From the NCBI RefSeq assembly GCF_038595055.1, contig NZ_CP152002.1, positions 2,152,501 through 2,216,500 of the forward strand: 64,000 bases of DNA, read 5' to 3'. Under the pieces are notes generated by a model, which saw only the letters and a program-made list of their open reading frames with translations, was not told the origin of the DNA and did no database searches. The position numbers and the translations under genes are program-made. Shown here in pieces: positions 34,794 through 42,952 of this stretch. Origin of the DNA: Paenibacillus sp. FSL R7-0345. Lineage in GTDB: Bacteria; Bacillota; Bacilli; Paenibacillales; Paenibacillaceae. Numbering within the stretch: the stretch's first letter is position 1; each line of letters opens with the position of its first letter.

Positions 34794-35635
34794 TCGGACG
34801 CAAACTCGCAAACTTTGTACGCCTGGCTGGCAGCTATATCATTCTGATTGTTTTGGCGGTTGCAGCGCTGTATCCGGCTCTGTGGATTCTTTTGGCCTCC
34901 TTCCGTCCGGGTAAATCGCTGTACAGCAAAACGCTGATTCCTGAGAAGTTCACACTCTCCCATTATAAAGAGCTGTTTACTTCAGATGTTTACATGTTCG
35001 GCACCTGGTACACCAACACATTGAAGATTGCCGTATTCTCCATGCTGATCGGTGTTTTGTTAACACTGCTTACAAGCTACGCTCTGTCAAGATTCCGGTT
35101 CAAAAGCCGCAAGACTACGATGTCAACACTGCTGATTCTCGGTATGTTCCCGGGCTTCATGAGTATGATTGCCATCTACCTGCTGCTGAAGGAATTTAAT
35201 CTGCTCGATACGCATCTGGCTTTGATTATTGTATATGCAGCGGGAGCGCCGCTGGGCGGGACGCTGATAGCCAAGGGCTTCCTGGATACCATACCGCGTT
35301 CGCTGGATGAAGCGGCACGGATTGACGGAGCGAGCAACTTCGGGATTTTTACCCGGATTATCCTTCCGTTATCGCGTCCGATGATCACCTATATGGCACT
35401 GACCCAGTTTGTCGGCCCATGGGTGGATTTCATCTTCGCCAAGCTGGTTCTGCGGACCAAGGAAAACTGGACCGTTGCAGTCGGCATGTGGGATATGGTT
35501 AACAGCCAGCAGAATTCGAACTTTACGCTGTTCGCAGCCGGCGCGGTAATGATCTCCGTTCCGATTATGATCCTGTTCGCATTCCTGCAGCGGCTTCTGG
35601 TTGACGGTCTGACCGCCGGCGCCAGCAAGGGATAA
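34790..35635 (+). CDS. malG: Maltodextrin ABC permease, MalG/MdxG type
   Basis: 281 residues, six membrane segments. EAA loop DEAARIDGASNFGIFTRIIL at about 172-192, and the MalG-family features WILLASFRPGKSLYSKTLIPE near the N-terminus, FKSRKTTMSTLLILGMFPGF and VGMWDMVNSQQNSNFTLFAAG near the end. It pairs with MalF to form the channel. The start overlaps the malF stop by four bases, giving coupled translation. Followed by a hairpin terminator at 35661-35710. Confidence 0.93.
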   Translation: MIGRKLANFVRLAGSYIILIVLAVAALYPALWILLASFRPGKSLYSKTLIPEKFTLSHYKELFTSDVYMFGTWYTNTLKIAVFSMLIGVLLTLLTSYALSRFRFKSRKTTMSTLLILGMFPGFMSMIAIYLLLKEFNLLDTHLALIIVYAAGAPLGGTLIAKGFLDTIPRSLDEAARIDGASNFGIFTRIILPLSRPMITYMALTQFVGPWVDFIFAKLVLRTKENWTVAVGMWDMVNSQQNSNFTLFAAGAVMISVPIMILFAFLQRLLVDGLTAGASKG

Positions 35636-35660
35636 AAATTACAGCTTCACATTTCCATGA

Positions 35661-35710
35661 AAACAGGGTACACCTTTATGCAGTTCAGTAAGGGGGTACC
35701 CTGTTTATTT
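35661..35710 (+). terminator. Terminator after malG
   Basis: AAACAGGGTAC pairs with GTACCCTGTTT, followed by ATTT. It separates malXFG from the chemoreceptor gene. Confidence 0.8.
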
Positions 35711-35731
35711 CTGTCATGAGGAGAGAACCTG

Positions 35732-37786
35732 ATGAAACGGCCGCGAAACGTACAATTGAAATCGGTAGGCGTCAAATTGTTTGTTATTCTCTTCAGTACC
35801 ATTGTCCTGCTGTCCACCGTGCTGGGATTGACCTCTTATTATGCAGCTAAAGGCATTATTACGGATGAAGTAGCAGCAGCCTCATCGCAGTCTATTGTTC
35901 AGGCAGCGGATAAGCTGGATTTTTTATTTGCGGAATATGAAGCGCTCTCAAGACAGTTTGCTGTTGATTCTACGCTAAAAGCCGACATGGAGCTGGTGAA
36001 CAATTCAGAGGCCGGAACGGTGGCCAAGGTGGCAGCCGAAGACCGCATCCGCCGTAAACTCGACTCGGTAAAAGGGTCAGACGACCGGCTCGTAGCCATA
36101 AGGCTCGTCTCCCGGAGCCTGGTGGATGCAGAATCCTATAAATCGGCTGGAGTCAGTGCTGTCCGCAGCGGTGAGGATATTCAGGCAAGAATCAACAGGA
36201 TCGATGAGGGTAAGGGCCAGCCGGTCTGGTTCCCCGTGCTGGATAAAGGGTTCTTCGGAATGTACAGTGAGTCCTCCATGACGATGGGCCGGCTGCTGCG
36301 CAATATCCAGAACCCGGCGGCCGAATATTATATGCTGGTAGAGATTAAAGGAAGCGCCTTGACGGATGTGCTGTCCAATCTGCATATCGGGCAGTCCGGG
36401 GAGATCCGGATTCTGGACCCGCAGGGCAGCATTGTATATGGAGCGGAGAATGCGCTGCTTGGACAGGCCTCATACATACAGGTGAACGGAGAACAACCGG
36501 ACGGGCAGGAGCAGTCCTTTACAGCCAATGATGAACAGGACAAGTCCCAGCTCGTAGTCTACCAGCCGCTGGCTACTGGAGGATGGACCTTGATCGGCTA
36601 CGCTCCGGTCAGAGATTTTACCAAATCGGCTGACAAGCTGCTCTATATAACCTTCGCAGTAGTGCTGGCAGCAGCCCTGATCGCGCTGCTGATCGGTTAT
36701 GTTCTTGTCCGCCTGATCGGACGTCCGCTGGGCAAGCTGGCCCGGCTGATGGAAGAGGGAGAGCAGGGCAATCTCCAGGTACGGACAAATTTCAAAGGCC
36801 AGGATGAGATCGGGCGTCTGGGCCACAGCTTCAATAAAATGATGGAGCAGATCTCCCTGCTGGCCAGCCAGAGCAGCAGGTCGGCTGCGGAAGTGCTGGC
36901 AACGTCAGAGCAGCTGGTCACAGCTTCCGGGGCAACCGCAAGCCACGCGAGAGAGGTGGCCGAAGCGACCGGGGAGATTGCGCAGGGTGCAGCCAGTCTG
37001 GCGGCGGAAGCAGAGGCCGGCAACCGGAATGTGGAGCGGATGGGCGGCAAAATGCGCGAAGTGGCCGGGATTAACACCATTATGGACAGCTCTGCGGAGC
37101 GGGTGCTTGCTGTCAGTGAGCAGGGAGCCGGGCTGATGAAAATGCTGGTAGCCCAAAGTGAGTCAACAGTGCAGATGATGAATCTGATTCAGGAAAACTC
37201 AGCCAGACTGCAGGAAAGCACGCATCTGATCCGCAATATCCTGAGTCCGATGATTGCCGTCACCAAGCAGACGAATATTCTGGCATTGAATGCTTCCATC
37301 GAAGCAGTCCGGGCAGGAGCAGCCGGCAGAGGGTTTATTGTCATTGCGAACGAGATCAGAGGGCTGGCGAACCAGTCCAGCCAGTCGATTCAGTCTGTTT
37401 CCGGCATTATAGAAGAGATCAGCCGGCATATTGAAAATACGGTTAAGGTCGTAAGCGAGGCTGACCCGCTGTTCCGGGAACAGATTACATCCGTGCGGGA
37501 ATCTTCTGTTATATTTGAGAGTGTACGCAGCGAGATGGAGGCTTTGCTTGAGTTAATCAGCCAATCATCATCATCCGTTGCTGAACTGGACAGCTACCAG
37601 CACCAGTTAGGCGAATCCATGGCCAGTGTCACCTCCGTTGTGCAGCAGACCAGCGCCTCTACCCAGGAGGTGGCCTCGATGTCATCGCAGCAATTCATCG
37701 TCAGCGAGGAGCTGGTTGCCCTCTCGGCGAAGCTGGAGGAGCTGGCTGAGAATCTCAAGCAGTCGCTGGTTTCTTTTGAGGGCTGA
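35732..37786 (+). CDS. Methyl-accepting chemotaxis protein
   Basis: 684 residues. TM1 at about 15-37, an extracellular Cache-type sensor of about 260 residues (YYMLVEIKGSALTDVL, SGEIRILDPQGSIVYG, GGWTLIGYAPV), TM2 at about 302-328, a HAMP domain (GRPLGKLARLMEEGEQGNLQV, DEIGRLGHSFNKMM) and a long coiled signalling domain. The hairpin tip at about 505-545 reads KQTNILALNASIEAVRAG followed by GRGFIVIANEIRGLAN, recognisable but divergent from the common LALNAAIEAARAG form. It transmits ligand binding to CheA. Its place right after malXFG suggests carbohydrate sensing, but this is positional inference. Start ATG with GAGGAGA upstream; terminator at 37845-37892. Confidence 0.92.
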   Translation: MKRPRNVQLKSVGVKLFVILFSTIVLLSTVLGLTSYYAAKGIITDEVAAASSQSIVQAADKLDFLFAEYEALSRQFAVDSTLKADMELVNNSEAGTVAKVAAEDRIRRKLDSVKGSDDRLVAIRLVSRSLVDAESYKSAGVSAVRSGEDIQARINRIDEGKGQPVWFPVLDKGFFGMYSESSMTMGRLLRNIQNPAAEYYMLVEIKGSALTDVLSNLHIGQSGEIRILDPQGSIVYGAENALLGQASYIQVNGEQPDGQEQSFTANDEQDKSQLVVYQPLATGGWTLIGYAPVRDFTKSADKLLYITFAVVLAAALIALLIGYVLVRLIGRPLGKLARLMEEGEQGNLQVRTNFKGQDEIGRLGHSFNKMMEQISLLASQSSRSAAEVLATSEQLVTASGATASHAREVAEATGEIAQGAASLAAEAEAGNRNVERMGGKMREVAGINTIMDSSAERVLAVSEQGAGLMKMLVAQSESTVQMMNLIQENSARLQESTHLIRNILSPMIAVTKQTNILALNASIEAVRAGAAGRGFIVIANEIRGLANQSSQSIQSVSGIIEEISRHIENTVKVVSEADPLFREQITSVRESSVIFESVRSEMEALLELISQSSSSVAELDSYQHQLGESMASVTSVVQQTSASTQEVASMSSQQFIVSEELVALSAKLEELAENLKQSLVSFEG

Positions 37787-37844
37787 CTGTCCCAAATGGA
37801 TAATAACGGCTGAACCGGGAACAAGCGAACTATTTGCCTAATAT

Positions 37845-37892
37845 AACAAGCCTCTGTCTCCGTAACCATTACGGCAGATTTGAGGCTTGTTT
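37845..37892 (+). terminator. Terminator after chemoreceptor gene
   Basis: AACAAGCCTC pairs with GAGGCTTGTT with an inner CCGTAA/TTACGG stem. Confidence 0.85.
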
Positions 37893-37988
37893 GCTGACCA
37901 GGTGATATTGTATTGTACGGAGTACAGCGCAGCTAAGCTAGCGGCATACCTGCAAGTACCGTCTGCAGCCTGAAAAGGAGTGAACAGC

Positions 37989-38912
37989 ATGAGTGAGCTA
38001 AGCGGAAGCCTGTTTCAGCAGTCTCTGCTTGAGAAGGAATACAGTCCGCATTTTTTTGCCTACTATTATAAGCAGTGGGATCAATATACGATGCCGTTCC
38101 ATCAGCATAACTCGACGGAAATTATGTATGTCATCTCCGGGAGCTGTGCGGTCGATGTGCGCAGCGCAGGACAAGCGGATCGGTTCAGGCTGAAGCGCAG
38201 TGAGCTGATTATACTCGACGCCAATGTCCCGCACCGGCTGATGGTTGAGCCGGGCAGCGGCTGCCGGATGCTGAATGTGGAGTTTGGCTTTGCGGAGTAC
38301 AGGGGCGTTGCGCCGTCACTCAGCAGGCTGGCCTGTGAGGAGGAGGAGCTGGCTGATTTTTTGCAAAAACCGTTCATCAGCCTTGTGCTGTCTGATCCGG
38401 AGGAGGTCTTTCATGTGCTGAAGGCACTGGTGCTGGAGCTGGATCAGTACGGCAAGGAGGGCGGCAGCCTCGTTCAGCTGCTGTTCGCTGAGCTGCTGCT
38501 CCGGCTGTCCAGGCTGCACCGCGAACGGCTGATTGCCAGCCAGCAGCCCTCCCAGCTGTATGTACGCCGGGCAATCGAGTTTCTGCACCAGAATTATGAC
38601 CGCAGCATTCAGGTCAAGGAGGTCGCAGCGGCTGTCAATGTACACCCGGGATACCTGCACCGCATTTTTAAGGCACAGACCGGCAGAACGCTGACCGATT
38701 ATCTGAACCTGCTGCGGATGGAGAAGGCCAAGATGCTGCTCGGGCAGAACGAGATTCCGGTAGCCGAAATTGCTGACTATGTCGGAATCAGCAGCAGGCA
38801 GTATTTTCATCTGCTGTTTAAAAAGTATGCCGGCATCACCCCGGTCGAATTCCGCAACTCCATTGAACGTTATTCCTGGAGTGAAATCAGCTCGTTTACG
38901 GATGAAAGGTGA
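37989..38912 (+). CDS. AraC family regulator with cupin sensor domain
   Basis: 307 residues. ATG at 37989 chosen because AAAAGGAG lies eight bases upstream; the earlier GTG overlaps that site. The N-terminal cupin domain (MPFHQHNSTEIMYVISGSC, RFRLKRSELIILDANVPHRL) should bind a sugar. The C-terminal domain (about 200-300) has two helix-turn-helix motifs: IQVKEVAAAVNVHPGYLHRIF and VAEIADYVGISSRQYFHLLF, ending with GITPVEFR. It lies about 110 bases before the GH4 gene on the same strand and is the likely activator of it, responding to alpha-galactosides such as melibiose or raffinose; effector inferred. Confidence 0.9.
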   Translation: MSELSGSLFQQSLLEKEYSPHFFAYYYKQWDQYTMPFHQHNSTEIMYVISGSCAVDVRSAGQADRFRLKRSELIILDANVPHRLMVEPGSGCRMLNVEFGFAEYRGVAPSLSRLACEEEELADFLQKPFISLVLSDPEEVFHVLKALVLELDQYGKEGGSLVQLLFAELLLRLSRLHRERLIASQQPSQLYVRRAIEFLHQNYDRSIQVKEVAAAVNVHPGYLHRIFKAQTGRTLTDYLNLLRMEKAKMLLGQNEIPVAEIADYVGISSRQYFHLLFKKYAGITPVEFRNSIERYSWSEISSFTDER

Positions 38913-39020
38913 GGATTGTTGACAGTCTGACTGCAAACCGGTCATGATATTGGTTACGCTTCCGTTAGTCTCCTTGCTACAATGGACAGGTAGAATAACC
39001 TTTAACGGAGGATGATAACG

Positions 39021-40526
39021 ATGTCTTTTAAAGTGACCTTTATCGGGGCGGGCAGTATCGGATTCACCCGCGGACTGCTGCGAGATCTGCTTACTGTAGC
39101 GGAATTCCGCAATATTGAAGTATCGTTTATGGATATTAACGACCACAATCTGCAGATGGTGACCGAGCTGTGCCAGCGGGATATCACAGAGAACGGCCTG
39201 CCGATCCGGATCAAGCCCACCACGGACCGCAGAGAGGCGCTGAAGGATGCCAAGTACGTATTTTGTACAATCCGCATGGGCGGGCTGGAGGCTTTTGCCA
39301 CCGATGTGGATATACCGCTGAAGTATGGTGTTGACCAATGTGTGGGCGATACGCTGTGTGCCGGAGGGATCATGTACGGACAACGCGGGATTGCTGAAAT
39401 GCTGGAAATCTGCCGCGATATCCGTGAGGTTGCCTCGCCCGATGTACTGCTGCTCAATTACTCCAATCCGATGGCGATGCTGACCTGGGCCTGCAACCAA
39501 TACGGCGGCGTCCGGACGATCGGCTTATGCCACGGCGTACAGCACGGACATCACCAGATCGCTGAAGTCTACGGACTGGAGAAATCCGAGGTGGACATTA
39601 TCTGTGCGGGCATTAACCATCAGACCTGGTATATCTCGGCGAAGCATAAAGGCAAGGATCTGACAGCAGGCCTGCTGGAAGCCTTTGAGCGTCATCCGGA
39701 ATTCAGCCGGACAGAAAAGGTACGGATTGATATGCTGCGCAGGTTCGGCTACTACAGTACGGAATCCAACGGCCATTTGAGCGAATATGTGCCGTGGTAC
39801 CGCAAGCGCAGCGGTGAAATTATGGACTGGATCGATCTCGGCAGCTGGATTAACGGTGAAACAGGCGGATACCTGCGGGTGTGTACGGAAGGGCGTAACT
39901 GGTTCGAGACTGATTTTCCTAACTGGATGAAGGACCCGGCACTGGAGTATACGGCGGAGCACCGCGGGGAAGAGCATGGCTCCTATATTATAGAAGGACT
40001 GGAGACCGGCCGGGTGTACCGGGGACACTTCAATGTTGTGAACAATGGCGTAATCGCCAACCTGCCGGACGATGCCATTATTGAAGCGCCGGGCTATGTG
40101 GATCATAACGGGATCTCGATGCCGCTGGTCGGCGGGCTGCCGCTCGGTCCGGCCGCTGTCTGCAACGTCAGCATATCGGTACAGCGTCTGGCGGTGGAGG
40201 CAGCCGTGCACGGGGACGACCAGCTGCTGCGTCAGGCGTTCATGATGGACCCGCTGGTCGGGGCAGTCTGCAATCCGAAGGAAATCTGGCAGATGGTCGA
40301 CGAAATGTTAGTTGCCGGGGAGCAGTGGCTTCCGCAATATAAGACGGCAATTGCTGCTGCCAAGGAACGTCTGGCTTCAGGGAATCTGATCCCTACACGT
40401 ACAGACAATGAGGGAGCTGCACGCCTCAAAGTGAAAACAGTGGAGGAAATGCAGCAGGACCGCGATGCCGCCAATAAAAATGCCGGTGAATCCGACAAGG
40501 GCAAGGACCGCGAGAAGGTGCATTAA
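39021..40526 (+). CDS. melA: GH4 alpha-galactosidase (MelA type)
   Basis: 501 residues. ATG at 39021 fits GGAGG nine bases upstream; an ATG nine bases earlier touches that site. GH4 enzymes use NAD+ and a divalent metal and work by oxidation, elimination and reduction. Visible: NAD-binding VTFIGAGSIGFTRGLLRD, the conserved NYSNPMAMLTWA, metal-binding Cys/His in GLCHGVQHGH, AGINHQTWYI, and GYYSTESNGHLSEYVPWYR. The combination CHGVQH with GINHQTW is that of MelA-like alpha-galactosidases rather than 6-phospho-glucosidases. No signal peptide, so it acts on imported alpha-galactosides. The charged C-terminal tail (DKGKDREKVH) is unremarkable. It is paired with the upstream AraC regulator. Confidence 0.9.
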   Translation: MSFKVTFIGAGSIGFTRGLLRDLLTVAEFRNIEVSFMDINDHNLQMVTELCQRDITENGLPIRIKPTTDRREALKDAKYVFCTIRMGGLEAFATDVDIPLKYGVDQCVGDTLCAGGIMYGQRGIAEMLEICRDIREVASPDVLLLNYSNPMAMLTWACNQYGGVRTIGLCHGVQHGHHQIAEVYGLEKSEVDIICAGINHQTWYISAKHKGKDLTAGLLEAFERHPEFSRTEKVRIDMLRRFGYYSTESNGHLSEYVPWYRKRSGEIMDWIDLGSWINGETGGYLRVCTEGRNWFETDFPNWMKDPALEYTAEHRGEEHGSYIIEGLETGRVYRGHFNVVNNGVIANLPDDAIIEAPGYVDHNGISMPLVGGLPLGPAAVCNVSISVQRLAVEAAVHGDDQLLRQAFMMDPLVGAVCNPKEIWQMVDEMLVAGEQWLPQYKTAIAAAKERLASGNLIPTRTDNEGAARLKVKTVEEMQQDRDAANKNAGESDKGKDREKVH

Positions 40527-40535
40527 ATCGAATAG

Positions 40536-40573
40536 AAGGCCGGAGGCAGGGACGTCTGCTTTCGGTCTTTTTT
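40536..40573 (+). terminator. Terminator after melA
   Basis: AAGGCCGGAGGCAG folds with GTCTGCTTTCGGTCTT, followed by seven T; it faces the convergent DUF2812 gene. Confidence 0.8.
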
Positions 40574-40604
40574 TACATGAGAGAACTTTGCCTTGACGGA
40601 TATC

Positions 40605-41186
40605 TCACTCCCGGATCAGCTGGTCATGTTGCAGCTTGGTAATCTTTTTGCGGATAGGCATACTGATCCAAAGAAAGAATACGCCCAGAACGATGAGCAG
40701 CAGGCCTACGACAAGGTTAATCCGGTTAATGGCAGTAGGATTGTTCACGAACATGAGGGATATATTGAAAAAGCCGACAATCAGCTCCATCACCGCCACG
40801 GAAAGCCATAGACTGTTAATTCTTTTATAGTGTTTGATTTTGGAATCAATATCGGAATAGATGGTGAATGCGCCCTCGGACGCTTTCCTTCTGAAGATTA
40901 CCCAGCGCAGGTTATTGTATTTCAGCTTGCCCCATAACCAGTTGCCAGTGGGCACCTGCTCCGCTCCGGCCTCCTCCATAAACTGCAGATATTCAGCAGC
41001 CTCGGCTCCCTTCGGATCATTCTTCAGCAGCTCAATACGGTAGATATATTCTCCCTTGCCGCTTTCCTCAAATGTGTAACGTGCCAAGGAGTATTCGCTT
41101 AGCGCGAGCCCTTGGGCGGCCATCTCATTCAGCCATTGCTCTTCTTTTTCAAAATCACTGAAAAATCTGCGTTTTACGAGACTCAT
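40605..41186 (-). CDS. DUF2812 membrane protein
   Basis: 193 residues. N-terminal soluble DUF2812 domain (RRFFSDFEKEEQWLNEMAAQGLAL, YTFEESGKGEYIYRIELL, NLRWVIFRRK) followed by two membrane segments near LWLSVAVMELIVGFFNISLMF and INLVVGLLLIVLGVFFLW. Start ATG overlaps the stop of the PadR gene (ATGA), so the two are translationally coupled. DUF2812 proteins are commonly paired with PadR repressors in Bacillota, but their biochemical role is unknown; they may be antimicrobial-stress or membrane-quality proteins under PadR control. Confidence 0.9.
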   Translation of the reverse strand: MSLVKRRFFSDFEKEEQWLNEMAAQGLALSEYSLARYTFEESGKGEYIYRIELLKNDPKGAEAAEYLQFMEEAGAEQVPTGNWLWGKLKYNNLRWVIFRRKASEGAFTIYSDIDSKIKHYKRINSLWLSVAVMELIVGFFNISLMFVNNPTAINRINLVVGLLLIVLGVFFLWISMPIRKKITKLQHDQLIRE

Positions 41187-41512
41187 TCCGGTTCGCCTCC
41201 TATAAGCTTTTTACCGTTTGCCAGCAGCTCCTCAAGTCTGGCCATCTCAGTCCGGACAGCAGTCCGGCCGTCCTCTGTAATCCGGTATTCCTTCTTGCGG
41301 GAATCCTGCTCCCCCTGCAGCAGCTCGATCCAGCCCCGTTCCACCAGTGTGCTCAGCGCACCGTATAATGTGCCTGCGCCCAGCTCAACCCGCTGATTGC
41401 TCAGCAGCTTCACGTTCTGCATAATGCCGTAGCCGTGCATCGGGGTGAACAGGGATAAGAGAATATAATATACGCCTTCTGTTAAAGCTCCGTAATCTTT
41501 GTTATCCGGCAC
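41183..41512 (-). CDS. PadR family repressor
   Basis: 109 residues, GTG start with AGAGGTG about ten bases upstream. The winged helix has the PadR pattern: LTEGVYYILLSLFTPMHGYG, LGAGTLYGALSTLVERGWIEL, KKEYRITEDGRTAV and a C-terminal dimerisation helix. PadR dimers bind palindromic operators at their own promoter and release on ligand. Immediately upstream lies an array of four dyads (41535-41607), which makes self-repression of this padR-DUF2812 pair very likely. The ligand cannot be deduced. Confidence 0.92.
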   Translation of the reverse strand: MPDNKDYGALTEGVYYILLSLFTPMHGYGIMQNVKLLSNQRVELGAGTLYGALSTLVERGWIELLQGEQDSRKKEYRITEDGRTAVRTEMARLEELLANGKKLIGGEPE

Positions 41513-41534
41513 TCCCGTTCACCTCTCTTCTTGC

Positions 41535-41607
41535 TATACCGTTCGGCGCTATAACGTTTTACGTTATATCGTCAACCGATATATTGACTATATCGTCTGC
41601 CGATATA
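41535..41607. promoter_or_regulatory. PadR operator array: four TATANCG-N5-CGNTATA dyads
   Basis: Dyads at 41535-41553 (TATACCG/CGCTATA, one mismatch), 41550-41568 (TATAACG/CGTTATA, perfect), 41565-41583 (TATATCG/CGATATA, perfect) and 41589-41607 (TATATCG/CGATATA, perfect). The first three overlap end to end at 15-base steps; the last is 24 bases on. They sit directly upstream of the padR start and probably cover its promoter. Confidence 0.85.
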
Positions 41608-41683
41608 GATGTCAACAGGCAACAGCACAGCAAAAAACCTCATCCGCAGAGGGAGGAGGTTTGTGTTTTTATCGTAACTGAGC

Positions 41684-42844
41684 TTACTTCACCGGAGTTC
41701 TTTTGCCAAAAAAGGTCTTGAGCGCCTGATACACTTCTTTTTTGTCCTTGATGACATAATGCATGAACTGCTCCTGCTTCATATGGCGGTAGGCGGACAT
41801 CAGCGTGCTGCTGCGGTTGTACTGGTTCACCTCGCCATAGCCGAACATGTTGCTGCGCTTCAGCAGCTCGCCGATCAGCTTGACGCAGCGTTCGTTATCC
41901 GAGGTCAGGTTGTCGCCGTCGGAGAAGTGGAACGGGTAGATATTATATTTTGCCGGCGGATAGCGGCTGTCGATAATCTCAATCGCCTTCTGGTAGGCCG
42001 AGGAACAGATCGTGCCGCCGCTCTCGCCCCGGGTGAAGAAATCATGCTCGCTGACTTCCTTGGCTTCGGTATGATGGGCCAGGAAGACGATATCAACCTT
42101 CTCGTACTGGCGGCGCAGGAAGCGGGTCATCCAGAAAAAGAAGCTGCGGGCGCAATACTTCTCAAAGGTACCCATACTGCCCGACGTATCCATCATTGCA
42201 ATGATAACGGCATTAGAGTGGGGGATCGTAATATCATCCCAGGTTTTGTAGCGCAGATCATCCGGGCTGATGCTGTGGATGCCCGGCCGGCCGCTGCTGG
42301 CGTTACGCCGCAGGTTCTCCAGCAGGGTACGCTTCTTGTCGATGTTCGACATCATGCCTTTTTTACGGATGTCGTTGAATACAATGGATTTGACCTCGAT
42401 CTCTTCCTTATCCTTGGGGGCCAGATGCGGAAGTTCCAGGTCCTGAAACAGAATATCCTCCAGATCCTCCAGATTGACCTCCGCCTCAACCGTGTCCTGG
42501 CCCGGCTGATCACCGGCCTTGTCGCCTTTGCCCGGCTGGGAGGACTGGGAATCACGGCCGAGCACATCGCCCACCTGGCTGTCGCCGTCGCCCTGGCCGA
42601 CGTGTTTCTGTTTGCGGAAGTTATAAATAATCCGGTATTCATCCAGACTGCGGATCGGTACTTTTACAATCTGCTTGCCGTCGGACATGATAATGTTCTC
42701 TTCGGTAACAAGGTCGGGCAGATTATCCTTAATGGCTTCCCTGACCTTCTGCTGGTGACGTTCCTGATCCTGATGGCCTTTACGGTGCAGGGACCAGTCT
42801 TCTTTTGAGACTACAAACGCGTACGGTTCCGGTGATTGCGGCAG
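41684..42844 (-). CDS. yhbH: YhbH family sporulation-associated protein (UPF0229)
   Basis: Intact gene of the UPF0229/YhbH family. Motifs: [23 protein letters not shown] (split here into [13 protein letters not shown] and [13 protein letters not shown]), [28 protein letters not shown], and a von Willebrand-type MIDAS in [15 protein letters not shown] with [11 protein letters not shown] and [12 protein letters not shown]. In Bacillus yhbH belongs to sporulation genes; in enterics the relative works with PrkA and SpoVR (YcgB). The start is a puzzle: GGGAGGTGG is followed eight bases later by CTG in frame and by no ATG; the nearest standard start is GTG at 42883 without a good site. I prefer the CTG at 42844, giving [10 protein letters not shown], with moderate confidence. 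Confidence 0.85.
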   Translation of the reverse strand: MPQSPEPYAFVVSKEDWSLHRKGHQDQERHQQKVREAIKDNLPDLVTEENIIMSDGKQIVKVPIRSLDEYRIIYNFRKQKHVGQGDGDSQVGDVLGRDSQSSQPGKGDKAGDQPGQDTVEAEVNLEDLEDILFQDLELPHLAPKDKEEIEVKSIVFNDIRKKGMMSNIDKKRTLLENLRRNASSGRPGIHSISPDDLRYKTWDDITIPHSNAVIIAMMDTSGSMGTFEKYCARSFFFWMTRFLRRQYEKVDIVFLAHHTEAKEVSEHDFFTRGESGGTICSSAYQKAIEIIDSRYPPAKYNIYPFHFSDGDNLTSDNERCVKLIGELLKRSNMFGYGEVNQYNRSSTLMSAYRHMKQEQFMHYVIKDKKEVYQALKTFFGKRTPVK

Positions 42845-42952
42845 GATGACCACCTCCCATGAAATATAATTCAGTCGATGCACAAGCCTTAGTCCGCTGA
42901 AAGGGTTGTAACTAAAGTATATTCATGGGAGTGGGGGATATGTGAACTGTCT

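Noticed and set aside
41759..42808. 349-residue plus-strand frame over yhbH
   Set aside because: Antisense to a conserved gene with a MIDAS motif; no initiation signal.
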